Positions 30,077-38,663 of a DNA stretch of 64,000 nucleotides are shown piece after piece. The stretch comes from Chimaeribacter californicus. Its GTDB lineage: Bacteria > Pseudomonadota > Gammaproteobacteria > Enterobacterales > Enterobacteriaceae. The notes under the pieces are model-generated. The model worked only from the letters and a program-made list of their open reading frames with translations. It searched no databases and was not told the DNA's origin. Within the stretch, counting starts at the first letter, position 1, and the number at the start of each line of letters is the position of its first letter. The position numbers were made by a program, and so were the translations under genes. The stretch spans positions 434,001 to 498,000 of the forward strand of contig NZ_PJZF01000001.1 in NCBI RefSeq assembly GCF_002858675.1, given 5' to 3'.

Positions 30077-30111
30077 TGTACTAGTTAACGGGTTCGGAGA
30101 AAGAAAGTCAA
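30077..30111 (-). promoter_or_regulatory. trp promoter and TrpR operator
   Basis: Reading on the minus strand: -35 TTGACT (30106-30111), a 17-bp spacer and -10 TTAACT (30083-30088). The -10 is embedded in GTTAACTAGTAC, which matches the right half of the E. coli trp operator. The left half (CGAACCCG instead of CGAACTAG) is degenerate. Confidence 0.88.
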
Positions 30112-30242
30112 CCCTCATTTCCGGGGTTTAGCGTGAAATGATAAAAATGATGAATATGACTTAGGGCTGGCATCCGGCCGCCACAATGGGGTAACGTGCC
30201 GCCACAGCCCCACCGGGGATTCACGTTTTTTGCAGGATGACC

Positions 30243-31118
30243 ATGTTGACTGACGCCACTTCCACCGCCTTTACCCTGTTCGATCTCCACAGCCACACCA
30301 CCGCCTCAGACGGGTTCCTGACGCCTGCCGCGCTGGTGGCGCGCGCCGTGGCGATGCGCGTCGGGGTGCTGGCGATCACAGACCATGACTCGGTTGACGG
30401 CCTGGCAGCAGCAGCGGAGGCCATTGCGGCGCAGCAGTTGCCGCTACAGTTGGTAAACGGGGTGGAGATCTCCACCCTGTGGGAAAACCATGAGATTCAC
30501 ATCGTTGGGTTGAATATCGATCCGCAGCACCCAATGATGCAGGCGTTGCTGGCACAGCAGCGGCTCTACCGTCAGCAGCGGGCGGAGGAGATGGCGCGCC
30601 GTCTGGAGAAAGCGCACATTCCCGGTGCGCTGGAGGGCGCGTTACGGCTGGCGGACGGCGGGGCAGTGACGCGCGGCCACTTTGCCCGTTTCCTGATTGA
30701 GGCCGGCAAAGCGGAGAACGTCGCGCAGGTATTCAAGAAATACCTGGCCAAGGGGAAAACCGGCTACGTTCCGCCCCAGTGGTGTACAATAGAACAGGCT
30801 ATTGATGTTATTCATCAATCTGGCGGCCAGGCGGTGGTGGCCCACCCCGGCCGTTACGATCTCTCCGCAAAATGGCTCAAGCGGCTGCTGGCCTTTTTTG
30901 CTGAGCTCGGGGGCGATGCCATGGAAGTGGCCCAGTGTCAGCAAGCCCCCAATGAACGCACGCAACTGGCCCAGTACGCCCAGCAGTTTCAGCTGCTGGC
31001 GTCGCAGGGATCGGACTTCCACCAGCCCTGCTCGTGGATAGAACTGGGCCGCAAGCTCTGGCTGCCGGGCGGCGTGGAGCCGGTCTGGCGTGACTGGCCC
31101 GCCGGAAGCCCGGCATGA
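30243..31118 (+). CDS. rnm: PHP-domain exonuclease RNase AM
   Basis: 291 residues from ATG 30243; an in-frame ATG two codons earlier abuts the AGG of the RBS and is less likely. PHP metal-binding motifs: [45 protein letters not shown] and GSDFHQP. E. coli YciV/Rnm (also called TrpH) is a 5'-3' exonuclease that matures the 5' ends of 23S, 16S and 5S rRNA and degrades short RNAs. It is divergent from the trp operon and 32 bp before yciO. Confidence 0.95.
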   Translation: MLTDATSTAFTLFDLHSHTTASDGFLTPAALVARAVAMRVGVLAITDHDSVDGLAAAAEAIAAQQLPLQLVNGVEISTLWENHEIHIVGLNIDPQHPMMQALLAQQRLYRQQRAEEMARRLEKAHIPGALEGALRLADGGAVTRGHFARFLIEAGKAENVAQVFKKYLAKGKTGYVPPQWCTIEQAIDVIHQSGGQAVVAHPGRYDLSAKWLKRLLAFFAELGGDAMEVAQCQQAPNERTQLAQYAQQFQLLASQGSDFHQPCSWIELGRKLWLPGGVEPVWRDWPAGSPA

Positions 31119-31150
31119 AGCCGGGATCACAACGATAAAAGAGGTACCTG

Positions 31151-31771
31151 ATGAGTCAGTTTTTCTATATTCACCCCGAAAATCCGCAACTGCGCCTGAT
31201 CAACCAGACGGTAGACGTGCTGCGCAAAGGCGGGGTGATTGTTTACCCGACGGACTCCGGTTATGCGCTCGGGTGCCGGCTGGAGGAGAAAGCGGCGATG
31301 GAGCGCATCTGCCGCATCCGCCAGCTGGACAGCAATCACAACTTTACGCTGGTCTGCCGTGATTTAAGCGAGCTCTCCACCTATGCCTACGTGGACAACA
31401 GCGCCTTCCGTCTGATTAAAAACAACACGCCGGGTAACTACACGTTCATCCTGAAAGCCACCAAAGAGGTGCCGCGCCGGTTGATGAGCGAAAAACGTAA
31501 AACCATTGGTTTGCGGGTGCCGTCCAACCCGATTACCGTGGCATTGCTGGAGGCGCTGCATGAGCCGCTGATGTCGACCACGCTGATGCTGCCGGGCAAC
31601 GATTTTGCCGAGTCCGATCCGGACGAGATCAAAGAGACCCTGGGCAAGCAGGTGGATCTGATTATCCACGGCGGTTCGCTGGGCCAGCAACCCACCACCG
31701 TGATCGACCTCACCGACAGCACCCCAGAAGTGATCCGCGAAGGGGCGGGCGATCCGGCCCCGTTCCGCTAA
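31151..31771 (+). CDS. yciO: YrdC/Sua5-domain protein YciO
   Basis: 206 residues. YrdC-fold markers: GGVIVYPTDSGYALGC, the basic KRKTIGLRVPSNP (substrate channel), and STTLMLPG. It resembles TsaC, which makes threonylcarbamoyl-AMP for tRNA t6A, but YciO is a separate subfamily; its physiological reaction is unsettled. RBS GAGG precedes ATG 31151. Probably co-transcribed with rnm, as in E. coli. The inverted repeat GCCCGGTAAC / GTTACCGGGC at 31780-31804 follows the gene. Confidence 0.94.
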   Translation: MSQFFYIHPENPQLRLINQTVDVLRKGGVIVYPTDSGYALGCRLEEKAAMERICRIRQLDSNHNFTLVCRDLSELSTYAYVDNSAFRLIKNNTPGNYTFILKATKEVPRRLMSEKRKTIGLRVPSNPITVALLEALHEPLMSTTLMLPGNDFAESDPDEIKETLGKQVDLIIHGGSLGQQPTTVIDLTDSTPEVIREGAGDPAPFR

Positions 31772-32139
31772 TGGCCACCGCCCGGTAACCCTGCGTTACC
31801 GGGCAGACCCCGGCGCTGTTATCTCTGCCAATGTGTTTCTTGCTTCTTGCCAATGTGTTTCTTGCCGGAGTGTCGTCCCCTGTGCGGTTAATTACCCGGC
31901 GCGGCGGGTTCCCCCTTATTTTCTTTTCTGGCCCGCCTGATTTGGCTTAAGTATTATTATTAACATGACTTAAGTTAAATTAATTATATTTTGCAGGGTA
32001 TGAATTAACGGTTCCGTTAATTCAATATCTTGCGATGATTAATCATGGCTATTACATTCATGATATTAAACGGTTCAAACGATTATCCGTGCTTACCTAT
32101 TCACAATAAGATTGATCTTATTTCTTATTGGAATGATCT
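31772..32139. other. yciO to small-ORF intergenic region
   Basis: 368 bp. It holds the post-yciO stem-loop (31780-31804), a 17-bp direct repeat (31827-31865), and an AT-rich stretch from ~31935 with the palindrome AACTTAAGTT-like sequence near 31970 that probably contains a promoter. No further gene is supported. Confidence 0.45.
31827..31865. repeat. Short direct repeat
   Basis: GCCAATGTGTTTCTTGC occurs at 31827-31843 and again at 31849-31865, a 22-bp period. It looks like a recent tandem duplication in non-coding DNA. Confidence 0.85.
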
Positions 32140-32256
32140 ATGCGTTCACAGAAACAACGCGCTGAAGATAATCGCCTGCGCCGTAAGGTGTGGCTGGCAA
32201 TGCTGGCCGGGTGTGGCCTGTTCTGGGGTTGCCTGCTCTGGTGGCTGTTTGGTTAA
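32140..32256 (+). CDS. Small YmiA-like single-pass membrane protein
   Basis: 38-residue ORF: ATG 32140, TAA 32254-32256. It starts MRSQKQRAEDNRLRRKVWLA (basic, cytoplasmic), continues with one hydrophobic segment rich in Leu, Gly, Cys and Trp, and ends LFWGCLLWWLFG. The pattern RRKxWLAxxxGxxLFW matches E. coli YmiA, a small putative membrane protein, as I recall it. In E. coli ymiA lies between cysB and acnA, but no such ORF is present in that gap here. GGAA at 32130-32133 is a weak RBS. Function unknown. Confidence 0.6.
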   Translation: MRSQKQRAEDNRLRRKVWLAMLAGCGLFWGCLLWWLFG

Positions 32257-32475
32257 TTTCTCTTCTTCGTTGCGGGCCGCTCCGCCCGATCCTTTCCGTT
32301 TTCCTCACGCTATAATAGGGAATACAAAGTGGCCGTAACTGTGTATAATAGTCGGCTAAACTTTTTATAAGTGATTGATTTATATCAAGATTGCTTATAA
32401 GCCCCATTCCTGAGCCGCAGAAATTCCTTTTGCGGTTTATCTGACGCCTGTGAAGGCGACAACAGAGGTTGCTCA

Positions 32476-33348
32476 ATGAGCGAGAAATTACAGAAAGTTC
32501 TGGCGCGGGCCGGCCACGGTTCCCGCCGCGAAATTGAAGCCATTATCCAGGCAGGCCGCGTCAGTGTAGACGGCAAAATCGCCACGCTCGGCGATCGCGT
32601 TGAGGTGACGGCGGGTATGAAAATCCGTATGGACGGCCACGTGGTCTCCATTAATGAATCCACCGAAGCGGTGTGCCGCGTGCTGGCGTACTACAAGCCG
32701 GAAGGCGAACTCTGTACCCGCAACGACCCGGAAGGCCGCCCGACGGTGTTTGACCGCCTGCCGAAACTGCGTGGTGCGCGCTGGGTGGCCGTGGGCCGCC
32801 TGGACGTTAACACCTCCGGCCTGCTGCTGTTTACCACCGACGGGGAGCTGGCAAACCGCCTGATGCACCCGAGCCGTGAAGTGGAGCGTGAATACGCCGT
32901 GCGCGTATTCGGCCAGGTAGACGATGAAAAAATCAAACAGCTCAGCCGTGGCGTTCAGCTGGAAGATGGCCCGGCGGCATTCCGCACCATCACCTATCAG
33001 GGTGGGGAAGGGCTGAACCAGTGGTACAACGTAACCCTGACCGAAGGCCGTAACCGTGAGGTGCGCCGCCTGTGGGAAGCGGTGGGCGTGCAGGTGAGCC
33101 GCCTGATCCGCGTACGTTACGGTGACCTGACGCTGCCGAAAGGGCTGCCGCGCGGCGGCTGGACAGAGCTGGATTTGCCGCAGATTAATTACCTGCGTGA
33201 ACTGGTAGAACTGGACCCGGAAACCGTCAGCAAAATGCCGGTGGAAAAAGATCGCCGCCGCGTAAAAGCCAACCAAATCCGGCGTGCGGTGAAGCGCCAT
33301 AGCCAGGTCGCACCCAGCCGCCGCAGCGCGACAAATAAGCGCGGCTAA
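32476..33348 (+). CDS. rluB: 23S rRNA pseudouridine(2605) synthase RluB
   Basis: 290 residues. N-terminal S4 RNA-binding domain ([29 protein letters not shown]). The RsuA-family catalytic Asp110 lies in [15 protein letters not shown], and the downstream core includes [15 protein letters not shown]. The Arg/Lys-rich C-terminal tail is usual for RluB. Makes pseudouridine 2605 in the 23S rRNA. Start ATG 32476 follows AGAGGTTGCTCA. In E. coli rluB directly faces btuR; here cobS-cobT intervene. Confidence 0.96.
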   Translation: MSEKLQKVLARAGHGSRREIEAIIQAGRVSVDGKIATLGDRVEVTAGMKIRMDGHVVSINESTEAVCRVLAYYKPEGELCTRNDPEGRPTVFDRLPKLRGARWVAVGRLDVNTSGLLLFTTDGELANRLMHPSREVEREYAVRVFGQVDDEKIKQLSRGVQLEDGPAAFRTITYQGGEGLNQWYNVTLTEGRNREVRRLWEAVGVQVSRLIRVRYGDLTLPKGLPRGGWTELDLPQINYLRELVELDPETVSKMPVEKDRRRVKANQIRRAVKRHSQVAPSRRSATNKRG

Positions 33349-33373
33349 TCAATTCACGCCGCCCGATCTCTTG

Positions 33374-33402
33374 AACCGCAGCCTTCGCTGCGGTTTTTTT
33401 TT
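33374..33402 (+). terminator. Terminator of rluB
   Basis: AACCGCAG-CCTT-CGCTGCGGTT-type stem followed by a run of nine T. Confidence 0.93.
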
Positions 33403-33513
33403 GAATTTTTCTGAATTTTACGTAATGAAATTATATAAAAGTAACATTATTTCAGTAAGATATTCATCGCTGAAATAGAAACGAATTTCATTTCAATCAA
33501 TTGCGATTAAACC

Positions 33514-33820
33514 GTGGTTAGACCTGTGATATTAATAAGCGGCGGTACCGAGGGAAAATGCGCCGGGAGCGGGTATTTTGCCGGTTCATCAGCCCGTTAC
33601 GGAGAAAACAGGCCGTAACCGGATAAGCCACCAGAAAAGAGTGGTTATGCGCATCTTTGGTTCCGCCGGACAGGTTGGCCACATGAAAACAGGCCGTGAG
33701 CAATGCCCGGCCGCCAGGGGTTCCCTGCGGTACGGGGAGGGAGGGAGACCATCAGGCCGGCAGGGAATGCCTGCATATTACCGGATGAACCCAGGGATAC
33801 GCCTGTGGGCCACCGGCATT
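33514..33820 (+). other. Structured leader candidate upstream of cobS
   Basis: Within the 512-bp gap before cobS, GTGGTTAGACCTG (33514-33526) can pair with CAGGTTGGCCAC (33671-33682), with one bulged G and two G-U pairs. The pairing closes a domain with at least three hairpins: AAAAT/ATTTT (33555-33580), GTTACGG/CCGTAAC (33595-33619) and GCCAC/GTGGT (~33626-33646). A second block pairs AATGCC-CGG (33691-33699) with CCGGCATT (33813-33820) and TTCCCTGC (33721-33728) with GCAGGGAA (33760-33767). AGGGAA (33551) and CAGCCCGTTACGG (33590-33602) faintly recall cobalamin-riboswitch blocks, but no clear B12 box was found. Riboswitch identity is therefore only a possibility. Confidence 0.4.
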
Positions 33821-33860
33821 TAGTACACCTTTAAAGGCTAGGATTAACATCAATGGACAG

Positions 33861-34613
33861 ATGCTCGCTATGAAAGTTTTTTTGGCAACCTTACAATTTT
33901 TAACCCGCCTCCCGGTACCGGCTAACGCCTCAGCCCGGATGAGCGTGGAGGATTATCCCCGGGGGGTTTACTGGTTCCCGGTTATCGGATTAATCGTGGG
34001 GATGTGCTGTACCGTCATCTATATGCTGACGGCCAGTGCACTGGGGCCGCTGATGGCCGCCATGCTGGCGGTGACCACCAATGTGCTGGTGACCGGGGCC
34101 TTTCACCTGAATGGCCTGGCGGACAGCTGTGACGGGTTGTTTTCCCGTGCCGGCCGGGCGCGGGCGCTGGAGATTATGCGTGACAGCCGCATCGGTACCT
34201 ATGGTGCAGCGGCAGTTATCCTGACGCTATTGATCCGCGTCGGGGCTGTCTACCAGATGAGCGTCAGCGGCTATGCCATGCTGCCGGTACTGCTCGCCAC
34301 GCCGCTGCTGAGCCGCGGGATGCTGCTGATCCTGATGTTCCGGCAGAACTACGCGCGTGAGGATGGGCTGGGCAATCTCTATATCGGCAAGATCTGCCCG
34401 CGCCGCTTCGTGTTCACCCTGCTGATCACCCTGGTGGGTGTGGTGCTGTTATGTGGGGTCATGAGCCTGATTGCGGTGGCGGTGACGCTGTTTGCCGCAC
34501 TGATGTTCCGCAGTGCGGTGCAGGAGAAAATCGGCGGGCAAACCGGCGATACGCTGGGCGCCGGTAACGAACTGTTTGAGATTGTGTTCCTGCTTGCGCT
34601 GATGTGGCATTGA
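33861..34613 (+). CDS. cobS: Adenosylcobinamide-GDP ribazoletransferase (cobalamin synthase)
   Basis: 250 residues from ATG 33861 (GGA just upstream); ATG 33870 is a possible start three codons on. Polytopic inner-membrane protein of the CobS family: LQFLTRLPVP near the start, the acidic active-site region HLNGLADSCDGLFS (DxxxD), and DSRIGTYGAAAV. Joins adenosylcobinamide-GDP with alpha-ribazole (phosphate) to make adenosylcobalamin (phosphate). Partner of cobT, which follows after a 155-bp gap. The usual third member, cobU, is not in the window. Confidence 0.95.
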   Translation: MLAMKVFLATLQFLTRLPVPANASARMSVEDYPRGVYWFPVIGLIVGMCCTVIYMLTASALGPLMAAMLAVTTNVLVTGAFHLNGLADSCDGLFSRAGRARALEIMRDSRIGTYGAAAVILTLLIRVGAVYQMSVSGYAMLPVLLATPLLSRGMLLILMFRQNYAREDGLGNLYIGKICPRRFVFTLLITLVGVVLLCGVMSLIAVAVTLFAALMFRSAVQEKIGGQTGDTLGAGNELFEIVFLLALMWH

Positions 34614-34768
34614 TCTGATCACCCCGGCTGCCCCCCGACACCGGGTGTGGCGGGGCAGCCCTCTTTTCGCCGGCAAAAAACTGCCCGCCCGGCGGCACGT
34701 GCAGCATTTCCCCTTGAAAAAAGTCAACAGCGGCCTGGCTGCCGCGACATCACATGGAGAGTAACAAT

Positions 34769-35815
34769 ATGACCACGGTCAACGATATCCCCGGCGCTAT
34801 CGCCCCCCTCGACAAGGCAGCAATGACGCGCGCCCAGCAACGGCTGGATTCCCTGGTCAAGCCGCCCGGCAGTATGGGCCGTCTGGAAACCCTGGCGGTA
34901 CAACTGGCCGGCATCCGCGGCAGTGACCGCCCGCTGCACTTCCCACAGAAAGAGATTGTGGTGATGGCTGCCGATCATGGCGTCTGGCAGGAGGGCGTCA
35001 CGCCGTCACCGCAGGCAGTGACGGCGATTCAGGCCAACAATATCCTGCGTGGGGTCGCCGGGGTTAACGTGATGGCTAAAACGGCCGGTGCCCGGGTGAC
35101 GCTGGTGGATACCGGCATCATCGGCGGCCCGGTGGCCGGGGCGCTGGACTGCCATCAGGGGCAGGGCAGCGCGAACATCGCAGTGGGGCCGGCAATGCAC
35201 CGGGCGCAGGCGGAGGCGATTATCCTGTGGAGTGCGCGCTGGGTAGCGGCACAAGTGGCTGACGGGCTGGATCTGCTGGGCGTGGGTGAGCTGGGCATGG
35301 GCAATACCACCCCGGCTGCCGCGGTGATCTGCGCCATTACCGGCCAGCCGCCGGAGCAGGCCGTGGGCTTAGGCGCAAATCTGCCGCCGGAGCAGCTGGC
35401 CCATAAAGTGGCGGTGGTACAGCGCGCGCTGGACACCAACCAGCCGGACGCGCAGGACGGCCTCGGCGTGCTGGCCGCAGTCGGCGGCTTTGACCTGGCG
35501 GCGATGAGCGGGGCGATCCTGGGAGCCGCGGCGGCCGGTATCCCGGTAGTGCTGGATGGCTACCTCTCTTATGCCTCGGCGCTGGCGGCCTGCCTGATTG
35601 CCCCGGCGGCCCGTGACTACCTGATCCCGTCGCACACGTCAGCGGAACGCGGCAGCCAGCTGGCACTGGCGCACCTGCAGTTGCACCCTTATCTGGATCT
35701 CTCCCTGCGCCTCGGCGAGGGCAGCGGGGCCGCGCTGGCCTTTACGCTGGTGGATGCCGCCTGCGCCATGCACAATGAAATGGCGACGCTGGCGGAGTGC
35801 AATATTCAGCTTTGA
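34769..35815 (+). CDS. cobT: Nicotinate-nucleotide-dimethylbenzimidazole phosphoribosyltransferase
   Basis: 348 residues from ATG 34769, placed 8 bp after GGAGAG; the preceding in-frame ATG lies upstream of that RBS. Motifs: VKPPGSMGRLE at the N-terminus, MAADHGVW, GVGELGMGNTTPAAA, and the catalytic Glu in LRLGEGSGAALAF. Activates dimethylbenzimidazole to alpha-ribazole-5'-phosphate, the lower ligand of B12. Works with CobS; together with BtuR downstream it points to assembly or salvage of cobamides from corrinoid precursors rather than full synthesis. Confidence 0.96.
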   Translation: MTTVNDIPGAIAPLDKAAMTRAQQRLDSLVKPPGSMGRLETLAVQLAGIRGSDRPLHFPQKEIVVMAADHGVWQEGVTPSPQAVTAIQANNILRGVAGVNVMAKTAGARVTLVDTGIIGGPVAGALDCHQGQGSANIAVGPAMHRAQAEAIILWSARWVAAQVADGLDLLGVGELGMGNTTPAAAVICAITGQPPEQAVGLGANLPPEQLAHKVAVVQRALDTNQPDAQDGLGVLAAVGGFDLAAMSGAILGAAAAGIPVVLDGYLSYASALAACLIAPAARDYLIPSHTSAERGSQLALAHLQLHPYLDLSLRLGEGSGAALAFTLVDAACAMHNEMATLAECNIQL

Positions 35816-35869
35816 CAACCGTCCCGTTTTGGCAACAGTCCAGCTCTGACAACCCTCCAGCGCTGGCCG

Positions 35870-36457
35870 TTACCAGTCGATGCCTTTCTGCGCCATGACC
35901 CCGGCGTCAAAGGCGTGTTTCACCGGGCGCAGCTCGCTTACCGTATCAGCCCGCTCCAGCAGGTCACGGTGGCAACCGCGCCCGGTGATGATCACCGTCT
36001 GGTGCGCCGGGCGGGCATCCAGCGCCGCCATCAGCTCCGCCAGATCCAGGTAGCCGTAACTCACCATATAGGTCAGCTCATCCAGCAGCACCAGATCGAG
36101 TGTCTCATCGGCCAGCATTTTTTTACCGTGCTGCCACACCGCCTGACAGGCGGCCGTGTCGGTGTCGCGGTTCTGCGTTTCCCAGGTGAAGCCGGTCGCC
36201 ATCACCTGAAATTCCACGCCGTGCGGTTCCAGCAGGTTACGCTCGCCGTTCGGCCATTCGCCCTTGATGAACTGGATCACCCCGGCGCGCAGCCCATGCC
36301 CCACCGCGCGGGTCACGGTGCCGAATGCGGCAGTGGTTTTGCCCTTGCCGTTGCCGGTGAAGACAATCAGCAGGCCGCGGGTCTCCTGCGCGGCTTTGAT
36401 GCGGGCATCGACCTGTTCTTTGAGTTTCTGCTGGCGTTGCTGGTGGCGGTCACTCAT
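35870..36457 (-). CDS. btuR: Cob(I)yrinic acid a,c-diamide adenosyltransferase
   Basis: 195 residues from ATG 36457. CobA/CobO/BtuR family: P-loop GNGKGKTT (35-42), then AAFGTVTRAVGHGLR and VLLDELTYMVSYGYL. Adenosylates the cobalt of corrinoids using ATP. It starts 4 bp after the yciK stop codon, so the two are one operon, as in E. coli. Convergent with cobT: both strands of the cobT-btuR junction carry cobamide genes. Confidence 0.96.
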   Translation of the reverse strand: MSDRHQQRQQKLKEQVDARIKAAQETRGLLIVFTGNGKGKTTAAFGTVTRAVGHGLRAGVIQFIKGEWPNGERNLLEPHGVEFQVMATGFTWETQNRDTDTAACQAVWQHGKKMLADETLDLVLLDELTYMVSYGYLDLAELMAALDARPAHQTVIITGRGCHRDLLERADTVSELRPVKHAFDAGVMAQKGIDW

Positions 36458-36461
36458 GGCA

Positions 36462-37223
36462 TCACTCCGCCGGGCCGGCCTTGCGGCCCGGTTGCGCATC
36501 GAAACTGATGCCGGTTTTCCGGCGGCTGTCGTCGCCCATCAGGTAGAGGTAGAGCGGCATAATATCCGCCGGGGTTTTCAGCTTGTTGGCGTCCTCCTGC
36601 GGGAAAGCGGAGGCGCGCATCGTGGTGCGAGTGCCGCCGGGGTTGATGCAGTTCACCCGCAGGGTGGAGTGTTTATACTCTTCCGCCAGCACCTGCATCA
36701 TCCCTTCGGTGGCGAACTTGGAGACGGCGTAAGCCCCCCAGCCGGCGCGGCCCTCGCGGCCGACGCTGGACGAGGTAAACACCAGCGATCCGCCCGGGGA
36801 TTTCAGCAACAGCGGCAACAGCGCCTGAGTGAGCATAAAGGTGGCATTGACGTTGACCTGCATCACCTGATGCCACAGCTCACTGTCCTGTTGCGCCATC
36901 GGGGTGATCTCACCCAGCAGCCCGGCGTTGTGCAGCACGCCGTCAAGGCGCGGCAGGTGTTGTGCCAGCGTGTCGGCCACGGCGCGGCAATCAGCCGGGG
37001 TGGCGGTCAGCAGGTCAAACGTGATGACGCGTGCCGGTTTCAGCCCGGCCTGGGCGATCTGCTGTTGCACGGCCAGCAATTTACTCTCGGTACGGCCCAG
37101 CAAGATAACGCCCGCGCCGAAGCGGGCGTAAGTCAGGGCGGCTTCACGGCCGATGCCGTCACCGGCACCGGTGACCAGAATCAGGCGGTTTTCAAGCAGG
37201 TTACGCTTTGGATGATAATGCAC
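36462..37223 (-). CDS. yciK: Short-chain dehydrogenase YciK
   Basis: 253 residues of the classical SDR family: TGAGDGIG cofactor motif, NAG (LHNAG), catalytic Ser in FTSSSVG and YAVSK. E. coli YciK has no proven substrate. ATG 37223 is used (MHYHPKRNLLENRLILVTG). It overlaps no gene; btuR follows 4 bp downstream. Confidence 0.94.
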   Translation of the reverse strand: MHYHPKRNLLENRLILVTGAGDGIGREAALTYARFGAGVILLGRTESKLLAVQQQIAQAGLKPARVITFDLLTATPADCRAVADTLAQHLPRLDGVLHNAGLLGEITPMAQQDSELWHQVMQVNVNATFMLTQALLPLLLKSPGGSLVFTSSSVGREGRAGWGAYAVSKFATEGMMQVLAEEYKHSTLRVNCINPGGTRTTMRASAFPQEDANKLKTPADIMPLYLYLMGDDSRRKTGISFDAQPGRKAGPAE

Positions 37224-37561
37224 AGGGGTGTCCTCTCGCGTGGCAAAGGTGCCGGCGGCGTGGGCCGGTCACGGAGACCAGGGGCACGGCGGGAGCAGGC
37301 TCGACCGTCAACGCAACCCTGGCGCGAATCGTGGGTGTTTTCAGGAATATTGCACGTTATATGCCTCAAATGGATCGACTTTTCAATGAATAACCGCAAT
37401 TTCAGCCTAATCTTTGTAACAAAACAGGAACATACCGTGCGCCTCCGGCGCGGCCGTGCGACACTCTCTGCCCGGTTCGGCAGCCTGCGGCAAGACGTCG
37501 CCGCCGGAAATGTTTACACTGGATAACCGGACATTGACTGACAGGAAAAAGGCGGAAATTT
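37224..37561. promoter_or_regulatory. yciK/sohB divergent intergenic region
   Basis: 338 bp between divergent genes. It must hold both promoters, with AT-rich patches around 37330-37440. No recognisable binding site or small gene was seen. Confidence 0.35.
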
Positions 37562-38605
37562 GTGGAGTTACTCTCTCTGTATGGGCTGTTTTTAGCCAAA
37601 GTCGTCACCCTGGTGGTGGCCGTCGGCGCCCTGGTGGTGCTGATCTTCAGCCTGCGGGCGCGCAAAGCGCAGCGCCCCGGCGAACTGCAACTCACCGATC
37701 TCTCGGAACAGTACCGGGAAGTGCAGCAGGACATGCGCGCTGCGCGCATGGATGAGCCTGCGCGCAAAGCCCGTGCCAAAGCGTTGAAAAAAGAGCGCAA
37801 AGCGGAGGCGAAACAGGCAAAACACAATGCGAAACAGGGCGTCAGCGACGGCAAACCCTGCCTCTACGTGCTGGATTTCCGGGGCAGCATCGATGCCCAT
37901 GAAGTGGCGTCGCTGCGTGAGGAGATTACTGCGGTGCTCGCGGTGGCGACGCCGCAGGATGAGGTGCTGCTGCGCCTGGAAAGCCCCGGCGGGGTGGTGC
38001 ACGGTTACGGGCTGGCGGCGTCACAGCTGACGCGCCTGCGCCAGGCCGGTATCCGGCTGACGGTAGCGGTGGACAAGGTGGCGGCCAGCGGCGGCTACAT
38101 GATGGCCTGCGTGGCGGACCGCATTATCGCCGCGCCGTTTGCGGTGATCGGCTCTATCGGCGTGGTGGCCCAAATCCCTAACTTTAACCGGCTGCTGAAG
38201 AAAAACGACATCGACGTGGAGCTGCACACCGCCGGGGAGTTCAAACGTACCCTGACGCTGTTTGGTGAGAACACCGAGCAGGGGCGCGAGAAGTTCCGCG
38301 AGGATCTGAATGAAACGCACCTGCTGTTCAAAGAGTTCGTCAAGCAGCAGCGCCCGTCGCTCGACATCGACAGTGTCGCAACTGGCGAGCACTGGTTCGG
38401 CATGCAGGCGCGTGAAAAAGGGCTGATTGATGCCATCGGCACCAGTGATGATCTGCTGATCGCCGAGATGGAAAATCACGAGGTGATAAGCGTGCGTTAC
38501 ACCCGCCGCAAGCGCCTGATGGACCGCTTCACCGGCAGCGCCGCTGAAAGTGCTGACCGCCTGCTGCTGCGCTGGTGGCAGCGCGGCCAGAAGCCAATGT
38601 TATAA
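37562..38605 (+). CDS. sohB: Inner-membrane S49 family protease SohB
   Basis: 347 residues from GTG 37562 (VELLSLYGLFLAKVVTLVVAVGALVVLI), with [13 protein letters not shown]. One N-terminal membrane helix, then a Lys/Arg/Ala-rich coiled linker (residues ~55-92). The S49 (ClpP/crotonase) protease domain has catalytic Ser in DKVAASGGYMMA and the general-base Lys in GVVAQIPNFNRLLKK. Membrane-bound peptidase whose loss is tolerated in E. coli; substrate uncertain. Confidence 0.95.
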   Translation: MELLSLYGLFLAKVVTLVVAVGALVVLIFSLRARKAQRPGELQLTDLSEQYREVQQDMRAARMDEPARKARAKALKKERKAEAKQAKHNAKQGVSDGKPCLYVLDFRGSIDAHEVASLREEITAVLAVATPQDEVLLRLESPGGVVHGYGLAASQLTRLRQAGIRLTVAVDKVAASGGYMMACVADRIIAAPFAVIGSIGVVAQIPNFNRLLKKNDIDVELHTAGEFKRTLTLFGENTEQGREKFREDLNETHLLFKEFVKQQRPSLDIDSVATGEHWFGMQAREKGLIDAIGTSDDLLIAEMENHEVISVRYTRRKRLMDRFTGSAAESADRLLLRWWQRGQKPML

Positions 38606-38630
38606 ACAAAACAGCGGTGTTATAAAGAAG

Positions 38631-38654
38631 AAAAAGGGGCGTCCGCCCCTTTTA
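38631..38654. terminator. Bidirectional terminator between sohB and yciN
   Basis: AAAAGGGGC-GTCC-GCCCCTTTT, a 9-bp stem with A/T tails on both sides. Confidence 0.9.
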
Positions 38655-38663
38655 ACCGAATGG

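Noticed and set aside
32045-32338. 97-codon open frame overlapping the small membrane protein
   Set aside because: No RBS and no conserved pattern; the shorter ORF at 32140 in another frame has a recognisable family pattern.
33514-33820. Confident call of a canonical cobalamin riboswitch
   Set aside because: The position before cobS and partial motifs are suggestive, but the conserved GGTG...TCC core and B12 box could not be found, so it is reported only as a structured leader.
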